Origin: Streptomyces spiroverticillatus
Lineage (GTDB): Bacteria > Actinomycetota > Actinomycetes > Streptomycetales > Streptomycetaceae
Reading direction: 5' to 3'
Length of the DNA: 64,000 nucleotides
Assembly: GCA_014650415.1 (NCBI GenBank)
Contig: BMUX01000022.1
Location: forward strand, 283 to 64,282
Position 1 is the first letter of the stretch. Every line of letters begins with the position of its first letter. Shown piece by piece: positions 1 through 9,818 of this stretch. Both the position numbers and the translations under genes were made by a program. The notes beneath the pieces are model-generated. The model was given only the letters and a program-made list of their open reading frames with translations. It had not been told where the DNA came from and ran no database searches.

Positions 1-297
1 CCGATTTCCTCGGTGCTTTCCAGGTTCTTCGCTTTCGCGTTTTCCCTTTCCGGCGATTCCGACTCTATCAGAAGCGTTTTGGCCGAGCTAATCGGCTTCG
101 TGATTCTGAAAGGGAATCGGGAGGCCCTCACTCGGAATCGATATTCCAGATTCCAGGAGAGCGAGAGAGACACTAACTGACCGCCATCGAGTTTGTCCAA
201 CTCAAGGCAACCGTTCGAATCTACCTCCCCCTTCGAACCATGTCAATGGTTTTTGGGGCGTTGAGAAGACTAGCAGGTCAGACGGGGTGCCTGCACA
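1..297. other. Non-coding stretch at the left edge
   Basis: No convincing gene is visible. The composition is less GC-rich than the genes beside it and the segment has several small dyads. TTCCCTTTC at 42-50 is complementary to GAAAGGGAA at 108-116, and GCCGA at 82-86 pairs with TCGGC at 92-96. GATTCC-like words recur through 1-155. It lies downstream of the leftward SpoIIM-like gene, so it could hold that gene's 3' end signals or the promoter of a gene beyond the edge. Confidence 0.4.
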
Positions 298-1302
298 TCA
301 CGCGGCCGTCGGGAGCTCGGCGCTGCGGTCGGCGAGTTCGACGTCGCCCTGTTCGCCGGACCGTACGGCGCGGCCTCCGCACACGTACACGTACACAAGG
401 AAGGCCAGCTCTGCGGCGACGCCGATGGTGATGCGGGCCCAGGTGGGGAGGCCGGAGGGGGTGACGAAGCCTTCGATGAGGCCCGAGATGAAGAGGACCA
501 GGGCCAGGCCGATCGCCATGCCCACGGCGGCACGGCCCTCTTGGGCGAGGGCGGCGCGGCGAGTGCGGGGGCCTGGGTCGATGAGGGTCCAGCCGAGACG
601 CAGGCCGGTGCCGGCGGCGACGAAGACGGCGGTGAGTTCGAGGAGGCCGTGCGGGATGACCAGGCCAAGGAAAGTGTCGAGGCGGCCGACGGAGGACATC
701 AGGCCGATGCCCACGCCGAGGTTGAGCATGTTGAGGAAGAGGATCCAGAGAACCGGGACGCAGAGGAAGGCGCCCAGGACGAGGCACATGGCTGCGGCTT
801 GGGCGTTGTTCGTCCAGACCTGGGCGGCAAAGGAGGCGGCGGGGTGGCTTGAGTAGTACGTCTCGTACTGACCGCCTGGGCGTGTCATCTCGCGGAGGTC
901 GGACGGGGCTCCGATCGAGGCCTGGACCTCGGGGTGGGCGGCGATCCACCAGCCGATGATCGCGGCTACGGCTATGGAGAGCAGTGCCGTCGGGATCCAC
1001 CAGCGGCGAGAGAGGTAGACGGCGGCCGGGAAACCGTGGGTCAGGAAGCGGACCGCGTCTCGCCAGGAAGCGCGACGGGTGCCGGTGACGGTGGAGCGGG
1101 CGCGGGCCACGAGTTGGGTGAGGCGGGCGACCAGGACGGGGTCCGGTGTCGTCGACTGGAGGAGGGAGAGGTGGGTGGCCGTGCGCTGGTAGAGGGTGAC
1201 GAGCTCGTCGATCTCATCGCCGGTGAGACGGCGGCGGCCCAGGAGGCGGTCGAGGCGGTCCCACTCGGCGTGGTGGGCGGTCACGAAGACGTCGAGGTCC
1301 AT
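298..1302 (-). CDS. SpoIIM-family (stage II sporulation protein M-like) membrane protein
   Basis: A 334-residue integral membrane protein. After a soluble N-terminus of about 100 residues, hydrophobic segments lie near residues 103-122, 168-190, 211-232, 258-278 and 291-309. The segment IPHGLLELTAVF near residue 216 is the conserved core of the SpoIIM/DUF95 family. In Bacillus SpoIIM belongs to the engulfment machinery; streptomycetes do not engulf, so the role here is unknown and is probably in membrane or envelope remodelling. The ATG at 1302 follows a GGAG; an upstream in-frame ATG would add only 16 unlikely residues. It is divergent from the RDD gene, sharing a 125-bp control region, an arrangement common in actinobacteria. 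Confidence 0.85.
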   Translation of the reverse strand: MDLDVFVTAHHAEWDRLDRLLGRRRLTGDEIDELVTLYQRTATHLSLLQSTTPDPVLVARLTQLVARARSTVTGTRRASWRDAVRFLTHGFPAAVYLSRRWWIPTALLSIAVAAIIGWWIAAHPEVQASIGAPSDLREMTRPGGQYETYYSSHPAASFAAQVWTNNAQAAAMCLVLGAFLCVPVLWILFLNMLNLGVGIGLMSSVGRLDTFLGLVIPHGLLELTAVFVAAGTGLRLGWTLIDPGPRTRRAALAQEGRAAVGMAIGLALVLFISGLIEGFVTPSGLPTWARITIGVAAELAFLVYVYVCGGRAVRSGEQGDVELADRSAELPTAA

Positions 1303-1427
1303 GATCGGCTGCTGCTCCAGGCACTGGGTCCGGGTCCGACGAGAAGGCACAGCACTGCGCGCGCTGGGTGTCAGCTTGGCAGACTGAGGATTTCAGGGGC
1401 GGGAAGGGCTGCGAGAGGTGAGCACCG

Positions 1428-2398
<971 letters not shown>

Positions 2399-2402
<4 letters not shown>

Positions 2403-3046
2403 AAGGTGGTGGGGTTCGAGGCCTTGGGTTCGGTGGGGAAGGCCGAGGGCGGGGTTTCGAGGTGTTCCAGCTCGATGCCGGGGGCGGAGAGGACGACGTC
2501 GCCCGCGATGTGGATCTGGTGCTGTTCACCGGTGTCCAGGGCGTTGACCTGGTATTCGTCCACCATCAGGGGGCCGTTGTCAGTGGCGTGTGCTTCGCTT
2601 TTCACCAAGGACCAGGACTGGTCGAGCGTACGTGGTGCCAGGACCGGGTCTGTGAAGGCGACGAGGCGGAGGCGAGTGGCGGGGGAAGCGGGGGTGAGGC
2701 GCAGGAGTCGGGTGAGGGCGACGAGGAATGCCGGGGAAGTGCCGGTGAAGGCGTGGGCGCGGACATTGCCTTCGGTGGCGTGAACTCCGGTCGGGTCGGT
2801 ACGGACCCAGGTGACGCCGTCCAGGGCGGCTCCTCGGACCTGCCAGCTCGCGGTGTGGAGTTCGAGGCGGATGGGCCGGCCGAGGTCGTCGAGGGCGAGG
2901 TCGACGGAGCCGGCGTGGTCGCCGGAAGGGGTGATGGTCTGGGAGACGTAGCGCCAGCCGGAGGGGCCGGGCGTGCAGTGGAAGTGTTCTTCGCCGAGAG
3001 GGGTGTGGTCGTGGGGATCGTGGAGCGAATAACGGCCGCGGGGCAT
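2399..3046 (-). CDS. Conserved protein of unknown function
   Basis: A 215-residue protein starting MPRGRYSLHDPHDHTPLG. The frame stays open 117 codons further upstream, but that part is Pro/Arg-rich and looks non-coding, so the ATG at 3046 is chosen. No signal peptide, membrane segment or recognisable catalytic motif is visible. The first 40 residues are rich in His, Asp and Trp (HDPHDH, EEHFHC), and the rest alternates in a beta-strand pattern with many Thr and Val. From memory, similar proteins occur beside ahcY in other streptomycetes. I do not assign a function. It overlaps the RDD stop tail-to-tail. Confidence 0.65.
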
Positions 3047-3694
3047 GGGGTGCTTCGAGTCCTTCGGGTCGGTTGAGGGCCTGGCCCTGCGGGGCGTGAG
3101 GGGCGAGCCCGTGAAAGGCTCGCGGGTCGTCGGGCAGTGGGTCGTACGGGCCGCCGGTCGTACGGAACACCGTCGGCGGGACGCGTGGCTCGGGACGGGG
3201 TCTCGGGCCACGGGCCTCGTGTCTCGCACGGGGTGCCGTCCCGTCGGATCGTACGGGGAGAGGGCCGTGCGAGCTGTGGCGGCGGGGTTCCGGCGAGGCT
3301 TGAGCGAGGGGCGTCGTGGCGGGCCGGGGCTCCTGGGTGCCGCGGCCACCCCAGGCTTCTGGCACTTGGACGGCGGGCGCCATGTCCTGGGGTCCAAGTA
3401 TCGACACCCGGGTGCCCTCCCGGCTCCCGGCTCCCGGCTCCCGGCTCCCGGCTCCCGGCTCCCGGCTCCCGGCTCCCGAGCATGGGGCTTCGGGGGGGCG
3501 GTCTGAGGCCCGGATGTCGGGTGGGGCAGTTGGGGGTGATCGGGGCTTCCGGGGGCGAGGCGCCGGCGGGGGCGTGGGGGTGTGGGGATTGGTGCGAGGA
3601 AGGGGGGACGGGGCAGGCCCCCGGCACTGGGTGGCGGGGGCCTGCGGGACAGCTGGGCTGTCGGCTGCTGGGGAGCGGCGTGGTGCCGGTCGGA
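3047..3694. other. 648-bp intergenic gap between ahcY and the unknown gene
   Basis: The gap has no convincing coding sequence: frames open here are Pro/Arg/Ser-rich and antisense to one another. Its one clear structure is the CGGCTCC heptamer array at 3421-3476. The promoter of the 2399-3046 gene should lie near its left end and the ahcY 3' region at its right end, but I see no strong terminator hairpin. Confidence 0.5.
3421..3476. repeat. Heptanucleotide tandem repeat, 8 copies of CGGCTCC
   Basis: Eight perfect head-to-tail copies of CGGCTCC fill 56 bp between ahcY and the 2399-3046 gene. A seven-base period shifts frame with each copy and all overlapping frames look spurious, so this is non-coding. 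Confidence 0.95.
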
Positions 3695-5152
3695 TCAGTA
3701 GCGGTAGTGGTCCGGCTTGTACGGGCCCTCGACCTGGACGCCGATGTAGTCGGCCTGCTCGGGGCGGAGGGTCGTGAGCTTGACGCCGAGGGCGTCGAGG
3801 TGGAGGCGGGCGACCTTCTCGTCGAGGTGCTTGGGGAGCACGTAGACGTCGGTCGGGTACTCCTCCGGCTTGGTGAAGAGCTCGATCTGGGCCAGGGTCT
3901 GGTCCGCGAAGGAGTTGGACATCACGAAGGAGGGGTGGCCGGTGGCGTTGCCCAGGTTCAGGAGGCGGCCCTCGGAGAGGACGATCAGGACCTTGCCGTC
4001 GGGGAAGGTCCAGGTGTGGACCTGGGGCTTGACCTCGTCCTTGACGATGCCGGGGATCTTGGCCAGGCCGGCCATGTCGATCTCGTTGTCGAAGTGGCCG
4101 ATGTTTCCGACGATGGCCTGGTGCTTCATCTTGGCCATGTCGGCGGCCATGATGATGTCCTTGTTGCCGGTCGTGGTGACGAAGATGTCGGCGATACCGA
4201 CGACGTCGTCGAGGGTGGCGACCTGGTAGCCGTCCATCGCGGCCTGGAGGGCGCAGATGGGGTCGATCTCGGTGACGATGACGCGGGCGCCTTGGCCGCG
4301 GAGGGACTCGGCGCAGCCCTTGCCGACGTCGCCGTAGCCGAAGACGACCGCGACCTTGCCGCCGATGAGGACGTCGGTGGCGCGGTTGATGCCGTCGATG
4401 AGGGAGTGGCGGCAGCCGTACTTGTTGTCGAACTTCGACTTGGTGACGGCGTCGTTCACGTTGATGGCCGGGAAGAGGAGAGTCTGGTCCCGGTGCATCT
4501 CGTACAGGCGGTGGACGCCGGTGGTGGTCTCCTCGGTCACGCCGCGGATCTCGGAGGCGAGCTGGGTCCACTTCTGGGGGCTCTCGCCGAGGGTGCGGTT
4601 GAGGAGGGTGAGGATGTGGGCGTACTCCTCGGAGTCCGCGGTGGACGGGTCCGGGGCGGAGCCCGCCTTCTCGAACTCGACGCCCTTGTGGACGAGGAGA
4701 GTGGCGTCGCCACCGTCGTCCAGGATCATGTTCGGGCCGCCGGTGGGGGTGTTGGGCCAGGTCAGGGCCTGCTCCGTGCACCACCAGTACTCCTCCAGGG
4801 TCTCGCCCTTCCAGGCGAAGACCGGGACGCCCTGCGGGTCCTCGGGGGTGCCGTTCGGGCCGACCGCGATGGCGGCGGCGGCGTGGTCCTGGGTGGAGAA
4901 GATGTTGCAGGAGGCCCAGCGGACGTCGGCGCCGAGGGCGACGAGGGTCTCGATGAGGACCGCGGTCTGGACGGTCATGTGGAGGGAGCCGGTGATCCGG
5001 GCGCCCGCGAGGGGCTGGGCGGCGGCGTACTCCTTGCGGATCGACATCAGGCCGGGCATCTCGTGCTCGGCGAGAGTGATCTCCTTGCGGCCGAAGGCGG
5101 CGAGGGAGAGGTCGGCGACCTTGAAGTCCTGGCCGGTGGCGACAGTCGTCAT
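3695..5152 (-). CDS. ahcY: S-adenosyl-L-homocysteine hydrolase (adenosylhomocysteinase)
   Basis: A 485-residue cytosolic enzyme that reversibly splits S-adenosylhomocysteine into adenosine and homocysteine, closing the activated-methyl cycle. Visible family features are the substrate-binding GSLHMT near residue 56, [10 protein letters not shown] near 81-90, the NAD-binding Rossmann stretch [20 protein letters not shown], and the C-terminal KPDHYRY. Length matches bacterial AhcY. The ATG at 5152 has GGAG upstream and gives the standard N-terminus; an upstream in-frame ATG would add 26 atypical residues. It is last in a co-directional run manB-Trm112-SIS-manA-CDF-ahcY but has its own leader of over 350 bp, so it is probably transcribed separately. 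Confidence 0.97.
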   Translation of the reverse strand: MTTVATGQDFKVADLSLAAFGRKEITLAEHEMPGLMSIRKEYAAAQPLAGARITGSLHMTVQTAVLIETLVALGADVRWASCNIFSTQDHAAAAIAVGPNGTPEDPQGVPVFAWKGETLEEYWWCTEQALTWPNTPTGGPNMILDDGGDATLLVHKGVEFEKAGSAPDPSTADSEEYAHILTLLNRTLGESPQKWTQLASEIRGVTEETTTGVHRLYEMHRDQTLLFPAINVNDAVTKSKFDNKYGCRHSLIDGINRATDVLIGGKVAVVFGYGDVGKGCAESLRGQGARVIVTEIDPICALQAAMDGYQVATLDDVVGIADIFVTTTGNKDIIMAADMAKMKHQAIVGNIGHFDNEIDMAGLAKIPGIVKDEVKPQVHTWTFPDGKVLIVLSEGRLLNLGNATGHPSFVMSNSFADQTLAQIELFTKPEEYPTDVYVLPKHLDEKVARLHLDALGVKLTTLRPEQADYIGVQVEGPYKPDHYRY

Positions 5153-5510
5153 GAAGTGCTGCTCCTCGTGAGGTGGTTCGAGGTGGTTTGCGGCTGATCT
5201 GCGGCGGCGGGCACACGAATGCCCGAGCACTCGCAGCGCAGTCCGTCGGAGGCCCTCTCTCCCTCGGCCGGTCCTGCGGACCGCCCGACCGCCATCAGCA
5301 GCGACGTCTGGCTAGGGTTACGAACTTACACCGATCGGCCCAGCGGACCCCAGCCCGCCCCTGGTGTCCGGCTGGAGGGAAGTCACATTGCGGGGTTGGG
5401 CATTTCGGGATGTTCGGTGCCCTGTTGTGGGTCCGGTGCTGGTCGTGGGGGTGCCGTGGGGTCGGTGGGGTGCGGGTGGCGGGGCCGAAATCGTACGGTC
5501 GGAGAAAGAC
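5153..5510 (-). other. ahcY leader and promoter region
   Basis: This segment carries no gene and precedes ahcY. Read on the minus strand it holds AT-richer sequence near 5300-5330 (GTAAGTTCGTAACC), a plausible promoter zone, then a GC-rich leader. The word GCGCTGCG near 5237 recalls the start of SAH riboswitches, but the rest of that consensus is not found. Promoter elements are not certain. Confidence 0.35.
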
Positions 5511-5543
5511 CGAAGGCCCGCGCCGGGTGCGGCGGGGCCTTCG
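5511..5543 (-). terminator. Intrinsic terminator after the CDF transporter
   Basis: CGAAGGCCC (5511-5519) and GGGCCTTCG (5535-5543) form a perfect 9-bp stem 20 bp past the CDF stop. On the minus strand it is followed by the pyrimidine-rich GTCTTTCTCC. This separates the CDF gene from ahcY. Confidence 0.7.
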
Positions 5544-5563
5544 GGGGGTGAACCGGGGTGCGG

Positions 5564-6541
5564 TCAGAGGGTCTTGTCGGGGGTGGGGCCGCCCGGCGTG
5601 TGGGCCGGGTTCTCCCCCGCGGCGGCCGCGGACTCGCTGTAGATGTCGGGTTCGAGGTAGATGACGCGGGCGATCGGGACGGCGGCGCGGATGCGTTCCT
5701 CGGCGGCGTTGATCGCGTTGGCGACCTCGGTGGCGGTGTCGTCGTGCTGGACGGCGATCTTGGCGGCGACGAGGAGTTCCTCGGGGCCGAGGTGGAGCGT
5801 ACGCATGTGGATGACGCGGGTGACGGTGTCGCCGTCGACGATCGCGGCCTTGATCTTCTCGACCTCGTCGGTGCCGGCGGCCTCGCCGAGCAGGAGGGAC
5901 TTGGTCTCGGCGGCGAGGATGATCGCGATGGCGATCAGCAGGATGCCGATGCAGAGGGTGCCGATGCCGTCCCAGACGCCGTTGCCGGTGAGGAGGGCCA
6001 GGCCGACGCCGCCGAGGGCGAGGACGAGACCGACAAGCGCGCCGAAGTCCTCCAGGAGGACGACGGGGAGTTCGGGGGCCTTGGCGCGGCGGATGAAGTT
6101 CTTCCAGGACTGGCTGCCGCGCGTGTGGTTGGACTCCTTGATGGCGGTGCGGAAGGAGAAGCCCTCGGCGATGATCGCGAAGACGAGGACGCCGACCGGC
6201 CAGTACCAGGCCTCGATCTTGTGCGGGTCGTGGATCTTCTCGTAGCCCTCGTAGATGGCGAACATGCCACCGACGGTGAACAGGACGATGGAGACGAGGA
6301 AGGCGTAGATGTAGCGCTCGCGGCCGTAGCCGAAGGGGTGTTCGGGGGTGGCCTCGCGCTTGGCCTTCTTGCCGCCGAGCAGGAGGAGGCCCTGGTTTCC
6401 GGAGTCGGCGACCGAGTGGACGCTCTCGGCGAGCATCGAGGACGAGCCGCTGAAGAGGAACGCCACGAACTTCGCTACGGCGATCGCGAGGTTGGCGGCG
6501 AGTGCCGCCACGATTGCCTTGGTGCCGCCTGACGCGCTCAT
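5564..6541 (-). CDS. Cation diffusion facilitator (CDF) family transporter
   Basis: A 325-residue membrane protein of the CDF family, which exports divalent metals such as Zn2+ or Mn2+ by proton exchange. It begins with a hydrophobic helix (residues 8-30), then the signature SMLAESVHSVADSGNQ supplying the TM2 metal-site His/Asp, the HPFGYGRERYIYAF loop, four more hydrophobic segments and a cytosolic C-terminal domain from about residue 215. The TM5 motif reads LEDFGALVG, with Glu-Asp where classical ZnT proteins have HxxxD, as in the CDF9-like subgroup; metal specificity cannot be read from this. It lies 108 bp downstream of manA in the same direction. Confidence 0.92.
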   Translation of the reverse strand: MSASGGTKAIVAALAANLAIAVAKFVAFLFSGSSSMLAESVHSVADSGNQGLLLLGGKKAKREATPEHPFGYGRERYIYAFLVSIVLFTVGGMFAIYEGYEKIHDPHKIEAWYWPVGVLVFAIIAEGFSFRTAIKESNHTRGSQSWKNFIRRAKAPELPVVLLEDFGALVGLVLALGGVGLALLTGNGVWDGIGTLCIGILLIAIAIILAAETKSLLLGEAAGTDEVEKIKAAIVDGDTVTRVIHMRTLHLGPEELLVAAKIAVQHDDTATEVANAINAAEERIRAAVPIARVIYLEPDIYSESAAAAGENPAHTPGGPTPDKTL

Positions 6542-6649
6542 GGGTGCAGGGTTCCTTCCTGGATGTCCTGGATGCTGCGGCCCGAGCGCCGCGGTGGGTG
6601 TGGCGGCACATTGTTGCAGCTTGCCGTGGCGTCCGGGGCTGCTGGTTCG

Positions 6650-7879
6650 TCAGATGACGACGGTGGCGCGGAATACCGTGCCCGGTCCGGACAGTTCGGT
6701 CTTTTCGCCTGCTGGTACGTAGACGGACTCGCCGGGGGTCAGGGGCAGGTCGCCCGCGCGTGGGGTGCCCGCGGTGCACAGGAGGATCTGGGGGGCGCCG
6801 TCGGGGAGGTGGGCCGGGGCGGCGTCCTGCGCGAGGACGTAGCGGGAGAGCCGGAACTCGTCGATCGGGGTGTCGTACAGCTCTTCGCCGTCGGGGGCGG
6901 CTTCGGGGCGCAGGACTCCGGGGTCGGTGGCCTCGAAGCGGACGACGCGCAGGAGTTCGGGGACGTCGACGTGTTTGGGGGTGAGGCCGCAGCGCAGGAC
7001 GTTGTCGGAGTTGGCCATGATCTCCACGCCGAGGCCGTCGAGGTAGGCGTGCGGGACGCCGGCGCCGAGGAAGAGGGCTTCGCCGGGCTGGAGTCGTACG
7101 TGGTTGAGGAGGATCGCGGCGAGGACGCCCGGGTCGCCGGGGAAGTGGTGGGCGAGGTCGGCACAGGCGGCGTACGCGGCTGCTTCGGTGGGGTCGGTGG
7201 CGGGGTCGGCGGCCAGGCGGGCGGCGGCGTGGGCGGTCGCGGTGACGGTGGCGGCCAGTTCGGCGCGGTCGGCGGTGAGGATGGCCGTGAGGACTTCGCG
7301 GAGGGCGGCTTCCTCCGGGTGGGCGCGCAGCAGGTCGGCGTACGGCTTGAGGGAGCCGACGCCGAGGGCGTCGAAGAAATCGGCCGATTCGGTGGGAACT
7401 CGGAAGCCGCACAGTCCGTTGAACTCGGTGAGGGCGCAGATGAGTTCGGGTTTGTGGTTGGCGTCCTTGTAGTTGCGGTCCGAGGCGCCGATCGGGACCC
7501 GGCGGCGCTCCTCGTCGGCGTATCCCTCCTGCGCCTGGGCGAGGTCCGGATGGACCTGGAGCGAGAGCGGTGCTCCGGCGGCGAGCACCTTGAAGAGGAA
7601 CGGCAGCCGCGGGCCGAACTTCTTCACCGCCGCCGTGCCGAGCTCGGTCTCGGGGTCGGCGGTGATGACGTCGGAGAGAGCCTGGGGCTCCGGGGTGCCG
7701 GCGTCCACGCTGCCCTCCGTGCCGGGGGCGGGGCGGGTGATGCGGGAGGGTGCGCCGGGGTGGGCGCCCATCCACAGTTCGGCCTGCGGTTCGCCGGTGG
7801 GCTCGGTGCCGAGGAGTTCCGGGATGGCGGTCACGGAACCCCAGGCGTAGGGGCGCACGGTGTTGGCGAGGCGATCCAT
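6650..7879 (-). CDS. manA: Mannose-6-phosphate isomerase, class I
   Basis: A 409-residue zinc enzyme interconverting fructose-6-phosphate and mannose-6-phosphate, the entry to mannose sugar nucleotides. Zinc ligands of the type I cupin fold are visible as Gln108 and His110 (SLQVHPD), Glu145 (HKPELI) and His277 (GVPHAYLDG). The stretch after it (NSDNVLRCGLTPKHVD) is also typical. The ATG at 7879 gives the standard N-terminus. It sits between the SIS-domain gene and the CDF gene, with manB 2 kb upstream on the same strand, so mannose activation genes are grouped. Confidence 0.96.
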   Translation of the reverse strand: MDRLANTVRPYAWGSVTAIPELLGTEPTGEPQAELWMGAHPGAPSRITRPAPGTEGSVDAGTPEPQALSDVITADPETELGTAAVKKFGPRLPFLFKVLAAGAPLSLQVHPDLAQAQEGYADEERRRVPIGASDRNYKDANHKPELICALTEFNGLCGFRVPTESADFFDALGVGSLKPYADLLRAHPEEAALREVLTAILTADRAELAATVTATAHAAARLAADPATDPTEAAAYAACADLAHHFPGDPGVLAAILLNHVRLQPGEALFLGAGVPHAYLDGLGVEIMANSDNVLRCGLTPKHVDVPELLRVVRFEATDPGVLRPEAAPDGEELYDTPIDEFRLSRYVLAQDAAPAHLPDGAPQILLCTAGTPRAGDLPLTPGESVYVPAGEKTELSGPGTVFRATVVI

Positions 7880-8053
7880 GGTGGCTCTTTCCGGTCCGGG
7901 GCCGTGGGTCGGACTCGATCCTCGGGGGCGGGCGGGAAGTCCCGGCGACGAGTCCGTGGAGCAGAAGAGAAGAGAGGGGTTTCTGGCGGTACGGATGCGG
8001 GGCGACGGCGGGCTTCGGCGGTGGGGGGTGTCGGGGTCGGTCGGAGGGAGGGG

Positions 8054-9193
8054 TCAGTCGGAGGGAGGTGTGGAGGCGGCGAGGGCGAGGTAGGCGGTCG
8101 CGAAGTCGGTGACGGCGAGGAGTTCGGCGAGGCTTTCGAGTTCGCCGCCCTCTTCGGGTTCGAGTTCGCTGAGGGGTGTGTCGTGGCCCAGGGCGAGTTC
8201 GCGGGCGGCGGGGGCGGCGGAGAGGCCTCCGGTGGGCCGGTCGCGGAGGAGGACCGCGCGGGCGCGCAGGGCCTGCGGTTCGTCCACCCGGTCGCGGAAG
8301 AAGTCGTCCGGGTCGGCGCCTGCCGCGTACGCGCCGGTGAGGAGCATGCCGTGGGCGGGCAGGGCCTCGGGCAGTTCGGCGGCGAGCGCGGGGCGGCCCG
8401 CCAGCTCGGCGAGGACGGCGGCGAAGCGACGTCCGGCCGGGCCTGCGAGGGTGCCTTCGGTCCATACGAGCGGGAGCGCGTCGGCGAGTTCGGAGGCGAG
8501 GGTCTTGGCCGGGTTGCTGTAGGTCACGATCGCGGGGCCGCAGCGTTCGGCGGTGCGGTCGAGGCGGTCGGCGACGGCTTGGAGGGTGTTCGGCGGGGCG
8601 GAGAGCAGGCCGACGCGGTCCAGGAGGACCAGGAGCGGGGTGAGGAGGGCCCAGAGGGGGCCGGGGCCGGCGGTCGTTCCCTCGTCGTACTCCTCGTACG
8701 GAGCGGTGGCCATGGGTACGAGGAGGCCGGTCGCGCCGTTGACGGACTCGCTCAGCGGGGAGCGCTGGGGGGCGACGGCGACGACGGTGCAGCCGCGGCG
8801 GTAGGCCTGTTCGGCGAGGAGGGCGAGGCCGGGTTCGGCGCCGTCCGTGGTGACGACGAGGAGCAGGTCGACGGGTCCGGCCCAGCCGGGCAGGGTCCAG
8901 CGCAGGGCGCCCGCGGCGGGGGCGACGCCGGTGGGGCGCAGGTGCGTCACCGGGCAGGTGGCGCCCGCGAGGGCGGTCAGCAGGTCTGCCACACCGGTGG
9001 CGGCGACGCCGGGGCCCGCGATCAGTACGGCGCGGGGGCGGCCGTCGGGCTTGAGGTCGGCGAGGCCGGCCTCGGTGGCGTGCCGGGCGGCGGTGCGGAC
9101 CCGGGCTCCGGCTTCGGCGGCTCCGCGCAGGAGGCCGCGGTGGTCGGCGCGGGCCAGTGCTTCCGGGCTGTCGAGGAGCGACTCGTCGAGCAT
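8054..9193 (-). CDS. SIS-domain sugar isomerase-like protein (TobH/PGI-PMI-like)
   Basis: A 379-residue cytosolic protein with two SIS-like alpha/beta halves. The first has GPGVAATGVADLL near residues 60-72; the second includes a conserved PIVTYSNP-like region (GPAIVTYSNPAKTLASELAD). It resembles the bifunctional phosphoglucose/phosphomannose isomerase superfamily and actinobacterial TobH-type proteins that always lie between manA and manB. In this family some members have lost isomerase activity, so I do not claim catalysis. The next gene, manA, starts 174 bp downstream. Confidence 0.8.
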   Translation of the reverse strand: MLDESLLDSPEALARADHRGLLRGAAEAGARVRTAARHATEAGLADLKPDGRPRAVLIAGPGVAATGVADLLTALAGATCPVTHLRPTGVAPAAGALRWTLPGWAGPVDLLLVVTTDGAEPGLALLAEQAYRRGCTVVAVAPQRSPLSESVNGATGLLVPMATAPYEEYDEGTTAGPGPLWALLTPLLVLLDRVGLLSAPPNTLQAVADRLDRTAERCGPAIVTYSNPAKTLASELADALPLVWTEGTLAGPAGRRFAAVLAELAGRPALAAELPEALPAHGMLLTGAYAAGADPDDFFRDRVDEPQALRARAVLLRDRPTGGLSAAPAARELALGHDTPLSELEPEEGGELESLAELLAVTDFATAYLALAASTPPSD

Positions 9194-9332
9194 GGGGTGG
9201 GGCCTCCGATCGCCTTGCGCGGGTGAGGGCTGCGGAGGGGGCTCGGGGTGCGGGTCCCCGCTCCGGGTGTGCTCCGGGTCCGGGTGGCCCGGCCGGGGCC
9301 CTCGGCGGCGGCCGGGTTCGGAACGTACCGGA

Positions 9333-9515
9333 TCAGGCGGGGCGGCGGGCCTCGTCGACCAGGAGGACCGGGATGCCGTCGCGGACGGGGTAGGCGAGGC
9401 CGCAGTCCTTGCCGGTGCAGATCAGTTCCGGGGTGTCGGCTGCCGACTCGTCGCCGAGGGGGGAGTGGCAGGCCGGGCAGGCGAGGATCTCCAGGAGGCC
9501 GGCTTCGAGTGGCAT
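9333..9515 (-). CDS. Trm112-family zinc-ribbon protein
   Basis: A 60-residue protein with Cys13-x-x-Cys16 (ACPACH) and Cys33-x4-Cys38 (ICTGKDC), the four-cysteine zinc ribbon of the Trm112/UPF0434 family, followed by the conserved [12 protein letters not shown]. In eukaryotes and archaea Trm112 activates methyltransferases; in bacteria the partner is unknown. The frame remains open upstream but only the ATG at 9515 gives a family-like start. It lies between manB and the SIS-domain gene, 139 bp before the latter. Confidence 0.92.
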   Translation of the reverse strand: MPLEAGLLEILACPACHSPLGDESAADTPELICTGKDCGLAYPVRDGIPVLLVDEARRPA

Positions 9516-9660
9516 GGGGTGGTCCCTTCGGGGGGTGCGTGTGGGTGGGGTCAGCTTATCGCTGGGGGGTGGGGGGACGAGGCGGGTCGGTACGGGGGCG
9601 GGCCGGGGCCCTGCGGTGACGCGCGTCCGGTGCGGGGGCTGGGCGGGGGCGCTCCGGGGT

Positions 9661-9790
9661 GGGCCCGGAGCGGAGACGGGCCGCCCCCTTGCCCGCCCGT
9701 TCCCCCCCCCCCCCCCCCCCCGGGGGCGGCCCCGCCGCCCAAGGGGACGGCGGCGGAAAGGGGCGCCGCCCAAGAGGGCTGAGGAGAAAG
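9661..9790. repeat. Dispersed GC-rich palindromic repeat, copy 1, with a 20-base C run
   Basis: This segment matches 22251-22340 nearly base for base: the shared words include GGGCCCGGAGCG, CCGCCCCCTTGCCCGCCCGTTCC and GGGCGGCCCCGCCGCCCAA (given in pieces). Its centre is expanded into an uninterrupted C run at 9702-9721 next to GGGGG. The arms CCCCTTG and CAAGGGG allow a large hairpin. It fills the 303-bp gap between manB and the Trm112 gene, which otherwise holds nothing evident. Confidence 0.85.
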
Positions 9791-9818
9791 GGGGCAGCCG
9801 TGCGTCCGGTGGCTGGGG

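Noticed and set aside
3421-3476. CRISPR array
   Set aside because: The units are 7 bp, perfectly adjacent and lack spacers; no cas gene is in the window.
3137-5197. Long open frame opposite ahcY as a gene
   Set aside because: It is a GC-skew shadow of ahcY: composition is Gly/Val/Asp-rich, there is no start site and ahcY is certain.
5153-5330. SAH riboswitch in the ahcY leader
   Set aside because: GCGCTGCG is present on the minus strand, but the AGGCTCG and GGCGCTCAC parts and the pseudoknot spacing are not found.
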